A DNA stretch of 64,000 nucleotides from Paramagnetospirillum magneticum AMB-1 (GTDB taxonomy: Bacteria; Pseudomonadota; Alphaproteobacteria; Rhodospirillales; Magnetospirillaceae), in the NCBI RefSeq assembly GCF_000009985.1, contig NC_007626.1:682001-746000 (forward strand). Direction: 5' to 3'. The position numbers and the translations under genes were made by a program. Positions 8,338-15,925 of this stretch are shown here, one piece after another. Below the pieces are notes generated by a model, which worked only from the letters and a program-made list of their open reading frames with translations, ran no database searches and was not told the origin of the DNA. Numbering within the stretch: the stretch's first letter is position 1; each line of letters opens with the position of its first letter.

Positions 8338-8799
8338 TCACCAGAACCCTGTCGGGTTGACGGAACAGGCCGTAGCCCACGCCTTTAGCTCTTCCAGACC
8401 AGTGAAGGTATTGATTAGTGCGCCCTCGATCATGGGGTTGTCACCATCACATACGAGCTGGCGAAAATCATCTTTAAAGCCAAAGCAGGGCTTGTTGAGC
8501 GTCCAGGCAACCCCTAGCTCAAATGCCGCTCCCTCATCAATGGCGCGACCATTCATAACGATGAGGAGGACATCACACCTCTGAATCGCCGTTAGATCGT
8601 TCTGAAAAATCTGTTTTTTGGCTTCCTGAGCGCTCAGTCCAGACGCAATAAGGGCAGGCAATAATGCGCCATCGATTTGCGGCAGATAAACATCAAACCC
8701 GATCTCTAGTGCCGCGCTTATCTTCAGATTGTGCGACCGCTCCCCTTCGTTGAAGAGGGGAGCTGCCAAGTAGAGTAGAGGCTTACCTCGCACGCTCAT
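8338..8799 (-). CDS. Nucleoside 2-deoxyribosyltransferase-like protein
   Basis: A 153-residue protein of the deoxyribosyltransferase fold. It begins with a strand and loop LYLAAPLFNEGER, has the family core DVLLIVMNGRAIDEGAAFELGVAW with acidic candidates for the catalytic nucleophile, and a GDNPMIEGAL segment near the C-terminus. Family members cleave or transfer the deoxyribose of nucleosides or nucleotides. The start overlaps the stop of the upstream gene by four bases (ATGA), so the two were made as an operon. Base composition is lower in GC than gyrB, suggesting acquisition. Its promoter was probably lost when the IS entered the upstream gene. Confidence 0.75.
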   Translation of the reverse strand: MSVRGKPLLYLAAPLFNEGERSHNLKISAALEIGFDVYLPQIDGALLPALIASGLSAQEAKKQIFQNDLTAIQRCDVLLIVMNGRAIDEGAAFELGVAWTLNKPCFGFKDDFRQLVCDGDNPMIEGALINTFTGLEELKAWATACSVNPTGFW

Positions 8800-9127
8800 T
8801 TCTTTAACTTCTGAAAGTTGTTCTTAATATCAAGGAGACATGCTCCCAGGTCAACCGGGGAGTAGGGAGCAAGGAGCAATACCCGAGCAACGCGCTTGAG
8901 GACCGCAGCAATCGAAAGGCCAAATGTGTCAATATAAGTAGCAGATGATTCGTCAAATATATCTTTTAGCTTTGCCTGCATATCGCGAATCGTGTCAGCA
9001 CGGCTCTGCTTGTGGCGGCCAATTACACGCGCCTCAAGATCCTCTGGCTCCCCCATTAGAAGGATGACGTGACCAGCCTGCGGACGCCGGGTAGCTTGGC
9101 CCGGGCTAAGGGCACTGGCTATCACCG
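8796..9127 (-). pseudogene. 5'-truncated gene, possible P-loop kinase C-terminal part
   Basis: An open frame of about 109 codons whose 5' end runs into the left end of the IS element, where a TAG appears inside the IS. The remaining protein contains HVILLMGEPEDLEARVIGR, a long helix rich in charge, and ATYIDTFGLS. This recalls the lid-to-C-terminal half of small nucleotide kinases, but the P-loop part is missing, so the assignment is weak. GTG 9125 is the first in-frame start but is unlikely to be original. It overlaps the deoxyribosyltransferase-like gene by four bases, which supports a nucleotide-metabolism pairing. Confidence 0.5.
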
Positions 9128-9207
9128 TGAGCTACTCCCCGGAAATTGGACACTGACGGAAGCTACGATCTGATGTTTGCTGATCCCCAACTACGAGGAG
9201 ATCAGAG

Positions 9208-9501
9208 ATGTCGAAGCGCAGGAACCATGACGCGGCCTTCAAGGCGCGTGTCGCCCTTGAGGCGCTGAAGGGCGAGCGGACGGTATCGGAATTGGCGTCG
9301 GCCTATGGCGTCCATCCGACCATGATCCATCAATGGAAGAAGTCCCTGCTGGACGGGGCGGCGGAGATCTTCGAACGCGGGGCCAAGAAGAAGGCCGAGG
9401 TGGACGAGGATACGGTGCGATCCCTGCACGCCAAGATCGGGGAGCTGGCCGTGGCCAACGATTTTTTGTCTCGAAAGCTCAAGCCGTGGACCGGCAAGTG
9501 A
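9208..9501 (+). CDS. IS3-family transposase OrfA
   Basis: A 97-residue DNA-binding subunit. It begins MSKRRNHDAAFKARVALEAL and has the helix-turn-helix TVSELASAYGVHPTMIHQWKK that recognises the terminal repeats, followed by a leucine-containing coiled coil. It starts at ATG 9208 with GAGGAGAT upstream. Its TGA overlaps the GTG from which OrfB can start (GTGA at 9498-9501). A T-run at about 9463-9468 is a possible slippage site for the OrfAB fusion. Confidence 0.93.
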   Translation: MSKRRNHDAAFKARVALEALKGERTVSELASAYGVHPTMIHQWKKSLLDGAAEIFERGAKKKAEVDEDTVRSLHAKIGELAVANDFLSRKLKPWTGK

Positions 9502-10355
9502 GGCGGACCATGATCGAGCCCAAACACCCGGCGCTGTCGATCGGCGCCCAGTGCCACCTGCTGTCCATTGCGCGATCATCGTTCTATTACGAGCCCTTGG
9601 GCGAGACGGAGGCAAACCTGGAGCTGATGCGGTTGATCGACCGCCAATTCCTGGAAACGCCGTTCTATGGTGTCCGTCAGATGGCTTGGCATCTCCAGAA
9701 CGAGGGCCACCCGGTCAACGTCAAGCGCGTCCGGCGGCTGATGCGGCTCATGGGCCTGATGCCGATCTACCAGAAGCCCAACACCAGCAAGCCCGCCAAG
9801 GGCCACAAGACCTATCCCTACCTGCTGCGGGGCCTGCGGATCGACCGGCCCAATCAGGTCTGGTGCGCCGACATCACCTATCTGCCCATGCGCCGGGGAT
9901 TCCTTTATCTGATCGCCATCATGGACTGGGCCACCCGGAAAGTGCTGGCCTGGCGCATCTCCAACACGCTCGAGGCCGACTTCTGCGTCGAGGTGCTCAA
10001 CGAGGCCATCCTGCGCTTCGGCCCGCCGGAGATCATGAACACCGACCAGGGCAGCCAGTTTACATCCTTCGCCTGGATCGACCGGCTGAAGCGGGCCGGA
10101 ACCCGCATCTCCATGGACGGCAAGGGCCGTTGCATCGACAACGTCTTTATCGAGCGCCTGTGGCGGTCCCTAAAATACGAATGCGTCTATCTCCATGCCT
10201 GGGAAACCGGCTCGCAAGCAAGGGCCGGGATCGGACCCTGGATCACCTTCTACAACCACAAACGGCCCCACGCCGCCCATGGCGGAAGGACCCCCGCCGT
10301 GGTCTACTGGAACACCATCAACCAAACCGATCAGCAGGCCCGGAGAGTAGCTTAA
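9498..10355 (+). CDS. IS3-family transposase OrfB (DDE integrase)
   Basis: A 285-residue catalytic subunit of the rve integrase fold. The three acidic residues are visible: D in CADITYLP, D in NTDQGSQF, and E in DNVFIERLWRSLKYE. The N-terminal HTH_21-like segment GVRQMAWHLQNEGHPVNVKRV is present. The same frame is open back to 9333, in the -1 frame of OrfA, as expected for a frameshifted OrfAB transposase. Internal starts are GTG 9498 or ATG 9510. It appears intact. Confidence 0.93.
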   Translation: MRRTMIEPKHPALSIGAQCHLLSIARSSFYYEPLGETEANLELMRLIDRQFLETPFYGVRQMAWHLQNEGHPVNVKRVRRLMRLMGLMPIYQKPNTSKPAKGHKTYPYLLRGLRIDRPNQVWCADITYLPMRRGFLYLIAIMDWATRKVLAWRISNTLEADFCVEVLNEAILRFGPPEIMNTDQGSQFTSFAWIDRLKRAGTRISMDGKGRCIDNVFIERLWRSLKYECVYLHAWETGSQARAGIGPWITFYNHKRPHAAHGGRTPAVVYWNTINQTDQQARRVA

Positions 10356-10467
10356 ACTTCCCCGAATTCTGTCCAACCAATGGGGAGTAGCTCATCTGTC
10401 ACGACGGCCGTTGCCTCCAATGGGTTAGCATCCGAGGCTTTGCGCTTTATGGGTCCCTCGACAGTCT

Positions 10468-10630
10468 TGTCGGGTGACCCATAATCCGCAAACGCGACCC
10501 ATAACGCGCTAATTCTTGACGCGTAATGTGCAAAGGCCGCCCCGGATGGGGCGGCCTTTGGCGTTCGTTGAAACCATATCGCTGGCGATGGAGCCGTCTT
10601 CAGCCGCTCTTGCGACCCAGAATGACCGGG
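10468..10630. repeat. Direct repeat copy 2, with hairpin 10532-10559
   Basis: Second copy of the gyrB-downstream repeat, in the same orientation. It contains the identical hairpin AAAGGCCGCCCC-GGAT-GGGGCGGCCTTT. The region 10396-10730 has no supported gene; an open frame across it on the minus strand lacks a credible start. About 70 bp separate this copy from the right end of the IS. Confidence 0.85.
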
Positions 10631-10730
10631 GGGGCCGGAAGGAGCCGGTCGGCTCTCGGTGAAGCCCCCTGGCGGCAGGTTGCCTCGATCTGCGGGGCGA
10701 GATCGGAGAGCCGCTTTCTCGGCGACCACA

Positions 10731-12056
10731 TTAACGGTGCCAGGCGGCGCGGAACTGCTGCATGCCCTCGTCAAGCGCCTGCTCCACCTCGCGAAGGCAC
10801 TGCTCAAGAGAGGCAACCTTTTCGGCGGCGTCGGCATCCAGCATTCGATCAAGCCTGGAAGGATTATCCGGTTGGTGGCGCAGTTCGCGCTCAATGTAGG
10901 ACGCAACCGTCCCAGGTACCGCGCGGGTGCATCCTCCGTTGGTATTGATGACAATCAGGGGATTTTGGTCCCAAAGGTCGGATAGATCATCCACTTTGCT
11001 GACCTGCCAGCCGAAGAAATCGAAAAGGAGCCGCTGGCTCAGAGGGCGTACACTCGCGTCAGCGGCTGATTCGAGGAAAAATGAGACGAGGCAGTCATTC
11101 TTGCCCCGGAGCGTTGTATTATCAGGGTTTACTACGGCCCACCAACCATCATCCTTGATGATCGAAAACACATCGCTTTCGATCAGAACCGGTATCGGGG
11201 AGCCGGAAGCCCCGATGGGGGCGATGCCCAAGCTGATGATGCGTTGTTTGTTGAGCTTGGCCTCGAATTTCACCATATGGTCAGATTCGGACATTGTGGC
11301 GACCACGCCCGTATCAACCCAGGGGCTGCGGAACATTTCAGTCGTCGGCATGAGATCAATCCTGGCCGCCCAGAACCTTGTGCTGTCGCCTGGATCGTCG
11401 GCGTACTCTTCATCCTTGAAAGTCTTTCCGCCGTTGCCGCTGACCAGTCGCCACCTCGCCAGGGTGCTGAAATACCGCCGCATATCCCGTTGCTGGATCA
11501 CGCTGTCGGCGGCGAGAGCCAGCATCTCATGCAGATCGGAAAGCGAGTCGTATACCGTCCGCTCATCCGGGGTCAGCCGGGGAATCGAGGTGTCGAGCAG
11601 CGGATCGAGCCGTGTCCCGGCGACAAGCTCAAACTCCACAAGCTCAGGATCCTCGCCAAGCTCCTTCTTCACCTCGATCGCCACTTTGACGTAGGCGTCA
11701 TAGTGCGGGATCAGCCCTTTATCGTCGCCTTTTTTGCCGGGCAGGATGGCAATGCGGGGGAGACGCTTGGTGTAGTCGCCCGCATCGGAGAGTTCCGCCC
11801 TTTCCAGCACGTTGCTGCGAGTTCCCCCTTTGGGCAGGCGGTCGAAAAGGCGTCCCAGGTTGCGGGCGATCTGGGATCGTTCGGGCAGATCGAGCTTGCG
11901 CCCGTTACCAGCCCTGCTGCCCTTCAGAGGCGCAACCTTACGCTCCAGTGCCGGAAGGTCACCGTAGGACGGGGCCTGCATCGGTTCGATCGTTCCCTGC
12001 TGTGGGGCCTCTTGCGTGCGTCCGCCGAAGTGCCCGCGAATCACATTGCTGGTCAT
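10731..12056 (-). CDS. Unrecognised 441-residue protein
   Basis: I do not recognise the family. The protein is soluble, with no signal peptide or membrane segment. A low-complexity basic N-terminus (about residues 1-60) precedes a helical charged region with YVKVAIEVKKELGEDPE at about 125-141, and a mixed central region with WWAVVNPDN and LLFDFFGWQVSKVDDL. The C-terminus is an acidic helical tail. The start ATG has AAGGAA 8 bases upstream. It follows the 94-residue gene by 15 bp on the same strand, so the two form an operon. GC content is below that of the core genes, suggesting an acquired module. Confidence 0.7.
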   Translation of the reverse strand: MTSNVIRGHFGGRTQEAPQQGTIEPMQAPSYGDLPALERKVAPLKGSRAGNGRKLDLPERSQIARNLGRLFDRLPKGGTRSNVLERAELSDAGDYTKRLPRIAILPGKKGDDKGLIPHYDAYVKVAIEVKKELGEDPELVEFELVAGTRLDPLLDTSIPRLTPDERTVYDSLSDLHEMLALAADSVIQQRDMRRYFSTLARWRLVSGNGGKTFKDEEYADDPGDSTRFWAARIDLMPTTEMFRSPWVDTGVVATMSESDHMVKFEAKLNKQRIISLGIAPIGASGSPIPVLIESDVFSIIKDDGWWAVVNPDNTTLRGKNDCLVSFFLESAADASVRPLSQRLLFDFFGWQVSKVDDLSDLWDQNPLIVINTNGGCTRAVPGTVASYIERELRHQPDNPSRLDRMLDADAAEKVASLEQCLREVEQALDEGMQQFRAAWHR

Positions 12057-12071
12057 TTCTGTTTTCCTTCA

Positions 12072-12356
12072 TCAGCCCCTGACGTGCCGGCGGGCTTTGC
12101 GGCCCCGCCTGCAGAAGACGGTCACCACGGTGTCGGTGTCGGTGACGGCGACAAGGCGGCGCAGCCGATCGGCGAACTGGCGCCCAAACTCCGTAATGAC
12201 CTCGTCCAAGTCGATATCCCTGAGCCAGACCGATTCGCAGCCCCTTCCCACCGAGTGTGTGCCGCCCCCATAGGCGAGCAGGGCTGAAAGATGGTCATTG
12301 CGGATGCCCCTCTGTCGCAGGCGAGTTTCGGTGTGGGTGGAAAGATCGAACGGCAT
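12072..12356 (-). CDS. Small protein, DUF4258-like
   Basis: A 94-residue protein with the pattern of the DUF4258/RelE-like fold: an N-terminal helix with RLRQRGIRNDHL, then YGGG, a strand pair including VWLRDIDLDE, and a terminal strand VVTVFCRRGRKARRHVRG with a basic end. Such proteins are often toxin-like or accompany mobile DNA, but no catalytic residues can be assigned. ATG 12356 has GGAGGG 6 bases upstream. It is the first gene of a two-gene unit with the 441-residue protein. Confidence 0.65.
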   Translation of the reverse strand: MPFDLSTHTETRLRQRGIRNDHLSALLAYGGGTHSVGRGCESVWLRDIDLDEVITEFGRQFADRLRRLVAVTDTDTVVTVFCRRGRKARRHVRG

Positions 12357-12676
12357 GGCACGCCCTCCTTGCTTGGAATGCAGCCATGGTCGCGCCGCTC
12401 AGTTCCTCTCACCATCCCAATCAGTGATTATATTTGGGATGAATATTGGAAAATATCGGGAATTGTATAAATGGGTGAGAGGCTCTGCGCTACCTTTATA
12501 GCGGTAAAATTTAGCATTCTCCGCGGAGAATAGCGCCATTTACCGGGAATTGGATGGCGTTCATCCATAAATTTACGGCAATTCATCCCAAAAAATTATC
12601 AAGATTTGGATGCCGCCTGAACCCGGTCAGGCATAACGTCTGGGGCATCAAGATAACTGCGGATTAGAAGGCCATC
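12357..12676. promoter_or_regulatory. Divergent AT-rich regulatory region with palindromes
   Basis: This 320-bp stretch lies between divergent genes and holds no ORF of note. It contains a perfect 16-bp palindrome ATTCTCCGCGGAGAAT at 12516-12531. A 12-bp inverted pair also occurs: TTTGGGATGAAT at 12433-12444 and ATTCATCCCAAA at 12581-12592. These look like operators for one or more regulators controlling both directions. Confidence 0.55.
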
Positions 12677-13342
12677 ATGAACACATCGAATGCACTCTCC
12701 CACCTGTTCCAGCGCAACGCCCGCATCGCTCGCCACCAGATATTCGGTAGCGATGATCCGATGCCCATCAATCTTCAGGACGATGCGCGGACGATGTTCG
12801 CGGGCTATGTTGGCGGCAGCTACCGGCCAGGGGGTATTGTCCTGCTTGCGGTCAATCCTGGCGGCGGAGGGGATGCCTACCAACAGACGGCCGAGGACGT
12901 TGTGTTCTATCCTCTGCTCAAGGCGTTCCGGGATTGCGCTCCGGAAAAAGCCGAAGCTCTGTTCGGGCGGATCAACGATGAATTTGCCTCGGTTCTGCCC
13001 CGATGGAATTTGTGGCGTATCCTCAAGCCTACCCTGGATGCCGCCGGTGTCGGTCTCGATGAAGTGGCTTACCTGAATGCAGTTCCCTATCGCACCCGAG
13101 AAAATAGGGTGCCCAAGCTTCATGCGAAGGAAGCCGCTTGGCGGATGGTCACCGGCCCCACCCTGGACGCACTTCGGCCGGGATTGCTGATCGCCCTGGG
13201 AAACAAGGCGGGCGACGTAATGACCCGGCTTTACAATGGGTCGGCCAGCACGGAGTGTGTCCCCAGAACCAATGGCGACAGCTACATCTCTGACGGTGCA
13301 AAGTCAGCCCTGAAGCGAATCGCCTGTCTTCGAAGCGCCTGA
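12677..13342 (+). CDS. Possible uracil-DNA-glycosylase-fold protein
   Basis: A 221-residue protein. It has the order of motifs seen in the uracil-DNA glycosylase superfamily: a strand and turn IVLLAVNPGGGGDAY (about residues 54-68), LNAVPYRT near residue 135, LLIALGNKAGDVM near 175, and a late PRTNGDSY loop. The classical catalytic and HPS motifs are not exact, so activity on uracil or another base is unproven. It could be an orphan member of the fold. ATG 12677 is the first start after the divergent regulatory region. It ends before a fragment of the gyrB-type repeat. Confidence 0.5.
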   Translation: MNTSNALSHLFQRNARIARHQIFGSDDPMPINLQDDARTMFAGYVGGSYRPGGIVLLAVNPGGGGDAYQQTAEDVVFYPLLKAFRDCAPEKAEALFGRINDEFASVLPRWNLWRILKPTLDAAGVGLDEVAYLNAVPYRTRENRVPKLHAKEAAWRMVTGPTLDALRPGLLIALGNKAGDVMTRLYNGSASTECVPRTNGDSYISDGAKSALKRIACLRSA

Positions 13343-13456
13343 CGGCACGGATATCTACTTCACGTCGTAAACGGGCCTGCTGTGATGAGTTGGCTGGGGG
13401 TTGGCCGCTGCATGTTGCAATGGAATATGCGCGGCCGCCCCCGAATGTCCACCTTG

Positions 13457-13515
13457 GGCGCAAACGCGCCCCTGTTCTCGGCAGGTTTTGACACGTAACA
13501 TGCAAAGGCCGCTCC
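13457..13515. repeat. Partial third copy of the gyrB-type repeat
   Basis: GGCGCAAACGCG, then TTTTGACACGTAACATGCAAAGGCCGC match the central part of the 8104 and 10468 repeats with substitutions. The copy breaks inside the hairpin arm exactly where the next IS element begins at 13516. The rest of 13343-13456 holds nothing I can identify. Confidence 0.6.
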
Positions 13516-13579
13516 TGACCTGTTCCCCTCGAATGTAGCCAGTTTGAGGTAGAGTCCGTCCCATCAAGGAGACGGAACG

Positions 13580-13846
13580 ATGAAGCGTAGCCGGTTCAGC
13601 GAGGAGCAGATCATCGGCATCCTGAAGGAGCAGGAGGCCGGTCAGGCGACAGCGGATGTGTGCCGCAGGCACGGCATATCGAGCGCAACCTTCTACAAAT
13701 GGAAGGCCAAGTACGGCGGGCTGGAGGTGTCGGAGGCCAAGCGGCTAAAGGCGCTTGAGGACGAAAACGCTCGGCTGAAGAAACTGCTGGCCGAAGCCAT
13801 GCTCGACAACGCCGTGCTGAAGGAAATTTCCTCAAAAAAATGGTGA
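13580..13846 (+). CDS. IS3-family transposase OrfA
   Basis: An 88-residue OrfA beginning MKRSRFSEEQIIGILKEQEAG, with helix-turn-helix VCRRHGISSATFYKWKAKYGG and a leucine-zipper helix RLKALEDENARLKKLLAEAM. This type is typical of the IS3 family, IS51/IS407-like groups. A run of seven A's at 13834-13840 precedes its end and is a likely -1 slippage site into OrfB. Confidence 0.93.
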   Translation: MKRSRFSEEQIIGILKEQEAGQATADVCRRHGISSATFYKWKAKYGGLEVSEAKRLKALEDENARLKKLLAEAMLDNAVLKEISSKKW

Positions 13847-14745
13847 CGCCCGCCGCCAGGCGGATCGTCGTCGCCCATGTCCGAGAATTGTTCGGACTGA
13901 GCGAGCGTCGGGCGTGTTTGATTGTGGGGATTTCCCGGCGAGTGATGCGGTATCGGTCGTGTCGTCCCGACGACGCGCCGATCCGGGCGCGATTGCGCGA
14001 ACTGGCGGCAGAGCGTCGCCGGTTCGGCTTCCGACGTCTGGGCATCCTGCTATCCAGGGAAGGCGTGGCGATGAACCGTAAGAAGCTGCTGCGGCTGTAC
14101 CGCGAGGAGAAGCTGGCGGTGCGCCCAAGGCGTGGCCGCAAGCGAGCCCTGGGTTGCCGGGCCCCAATGGCGATCCCGCAGGGGCCGAACCAATACTGGT
14201 CGCTGGATTTTCTGTCCGACGCCTTCACCGACGGCCGCAGGTTCCGCATCTTTGCCGTGGTGGATGATTTTACCCGTGAGTGCTTGGCGCTGGTCGCCGA
14301 CACTTCGCTGTCCGGTGTCCGTGTCGCCCGGGAGTTGGATGGTCTGATCGCCGGGCGCGGCAAGCCGCAGATGATCGTCAGCGACAACGGCACCGAGTTC
14401 ACCAGCATGGCCATGCTGCGCTGGAGCCAGGATCACCGGGTGGAATGGCATTACATCGCACCGGGCAAGCCCATGCAGAACGGCTTCGTCGAGAGCTTCA
14501 ACGGCAAGCTACGCGATGAATGCCTCAACGAGACGCTGTTTGGCTCGATCAATCATGCTCGGGCCGTCCTGGCGGACTGGAAGGAAGATTACAGCCATGT
14601 GCGGCCCCACACCGCCTTGGGCGGCATCGCCCCAGCGCAGGCCGCCGCACGAGCGCGAGCGCAATGTGGGCCGGGGCATGCCCCGGCCCACATTGCCATC
14701 ACCGCCCATTTCGGGCATCACGGGGAGACGGGGCTCTACCTCTGA
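13840..14745 (+). CDS. IS3-family transposase OrfB
   Basis: A 301-residue DDE transposase. Catalytic acids are D in YWSLDFLSD, D in IVSDNGTEF, and E in NGFVESFNGKLRDE. The ATG at 13840 lies in the slippery A-run and overlaps the end of orfA. The C-terminus has the usual HSHVRPHTALGG-type motif (here YSHVRPHTALGG), so the protein is complete. Confidence 0.93.
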   Translation: MVTPAARRIVVAHVRELFGLSERRACLIVGISRRVMRYRSCRPDDAPIRARLRELAAERRRFGFRRLGILLSREGVAMNRKKLLRLYREEKLAVRPRRGRKRALGCRAPMAIPQGPNQYWSLDFLSDAFTDGRRFRIFAVVDDFTRECLALVADTSLSGVRVARELDGLIAGRGKPQMIVSDNGTEFTSMAMLRWSQDHRVEWHYIAPGKPMQNGFVESFNGKLRDECLNETLFGSINHARAVLADWKEDYSHVRPHTALGGIAPAQAAARARAQCGPGHAPAHIAITAHFGHHGETGLYL

Positions 14746-14783
14746 CTGGGATCAATCAGGGGAACAGGTCAGGGAACAGGTCA

Positions 14784-15358
14784 ATGGCCTTGCTGGTAAA
14801 TTCCGGACCATTGTCCGTGACGATCTCCTCGGGGAGGCCATGCAAAGCGGCCAACTGATCGAGCAGGCGGGTTACCCGCTCACCCGAGATCGACAGGTCG
14901 ACCAACTGGCCGGGACTTTCCCTTGTGTGTTCGTCGACAATGTTGAGGACCCGGAAGCGGCGGCCCGAGCACAGGCTGTCGGAAACGAAGTCCATCGACC
15001 AACGCTGATTGCGCCGCTCCGGCGCCGCCAGTGGCACGCGCTCCCGGCCCGCCAGCCGTTTGCGCTTCTTGGTCCGCACCGCCAGCTCCTCGTCGCGGTA
15101 GAGGCGGTATGTTCGCTTGTGATTGATCACCAGCCCCTCCCGGCGAAGCAAAACATGCAGGCGCAGATAGCCGTAGCGACGATGCCCGCCGGCCAGGTCC
15201 TTCAGCCTGTCCCGGACCGGGCCGTCGTCGCGGTGGCGATGCCGATACCGCGCCACCGAACGGTGAAGGCCCACGAGGTTGCAGGCGCGGCGCTGGCTGA
15301 TGCCCTTTTCCGACATCAGCCAGCATCCGACTTCCCGCAACGCCGTGGGCGTCACCAT
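14784..15358 (-). pseudogene. Truncated OrfB transposase
   Basis: The reading frame begins MVTPTALREVGCWLMSEKG and includes the first two catalytic acids (D in RWSMDFVSD and D in IVTDNGPEF). It breaks after FTSKAI at about residue 192, then runs into repeated IS-end sequence and stops at 14756. The last third with the catalytic glutamate (usually FVESFNG) is missing, so the product is inactive. Confidence 0.9.
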
Positions 15359-15621
15359 TTTTTTCCGAGGACTTCCTTCAGCAGGACATTGTCCAGCATG
15401 GCGTCCGCCAACAGCTTCTTCAGCCGCGTGTTTTCGTCTTCCAACGCCTTCAGCCGCTTGGCCTCCGACACCTCCATACCCCCATACTTGGATTTCCAGC
15501 GGTAGAAGGTCTGCTCAGAGACACCGTGCTTGCGGCATACCGATACGGCGGGCATCTCCCCCGCCTCGGCTTCCTTCAGGATGCCGATGATCTGTTCCTC
15601 GCTAAATCGACTGCGCTTCAT
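15352..15621 (-). CDS. IS3-family transposase OrfA of the truncated element
   Basis: An 89-residue OrfA, begins MKRSRFSEEQIIGILKEAEAG. It has an HTH VCRKHGVSEQTFYRWKSKYGG and a leucine-rich helix. It resembles the OrfA at 13580-13846 but is clearly a different element. The frame is intact, but without a full OrfB the element cannot transpose itself. Confidence 0.92.
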   Translation of the reverse strand: MKRSRFSEEQIIGILKEAEAGEMPAVSVCRKHGVSEQTFYRWKSKYGGMEVSEAKRLKALEDENTRLKKLLADAMLDNVLLKEVLGKKW

Positions 15622-15925
15622 TTGAGTTCCCCTGTTTCCTTCAGGTTATGGGAACTCACTCTCCGCGTGGACCGGTTTCAGGGGGGAAGGTCACATCTTT
15701 AACAATCGGGCGATTTCCGCCGCATTGATCTCGCACTTGCCGGTTTCCCCGCCGACGCGGGGCGGTGACCGGGACCAATCAAGGGGAACTGGGCGCGCAA
15801 AAATAAACGACAGGCAAAACATATGGATAGCCGTTCACATTGCCGTGCGCCAATCCATGCTTGGCTGGAGCCTACGGACTGAAGCGGCTACCTTTGCGCG
15901 GCAGGCACCATTCCTGGGGGACCGC

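Larger units (their letters stand above)
9128..10395 (+). mobile_element. IS3-family insertion sequence
   Basis: A complete element of about 1.27 kb. The left end TGAGCTACTCCCC at 9128-9140 is matched by its reverse complement at 10382-10394, and TTGGACA follows in both ends after an imperfect stretch. It encodes overlapping orfA and orfB in the -1 arrangement typical of IS3. I see no target-site duplication: the three flanking bases are CCG on the left and TCT (or CTG) on the right. This suggests a later rearrangement or mis-set ends by a base or two. Confidence 0.85.
13516..14771 (+). mobile_element. IS3-family element, intact
   Basis: Left end TGACCTGTTCCCCT at 13516-13529 is the perfect reverse complement of 14758-14771 (14 bp). 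The 1.26-kb element encodes orfA and orfB overlapping in the -1 arrangement. Flanking triplets are TCC and GGG, so no target duplication is visible. A second, 12-base copy of the right end follows directly at 14772-14783. Confidence 0.88.
14784..15693 (-). mobile_element. Truncated IS3-family element
   Basis: The outer end TGACCTTCCCCCC is at 15681-15693 (minus strand), followed by orfA and the first part of orfB. The element stops at 14784, where the double IS end of its neighbour begins. The missing 3' part is not found on the other side of the neighbour (left of 13516), so it was lost by an adjacent deletion. Confidence 0.85.

Noticed and set aside
10396..10455. 5' part of the IS-interrupted kinase-like gene
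   Set aside because: A frame can be joined, but there is no start codon and the sequence grades into the direct repeat, so coding is unsupported.
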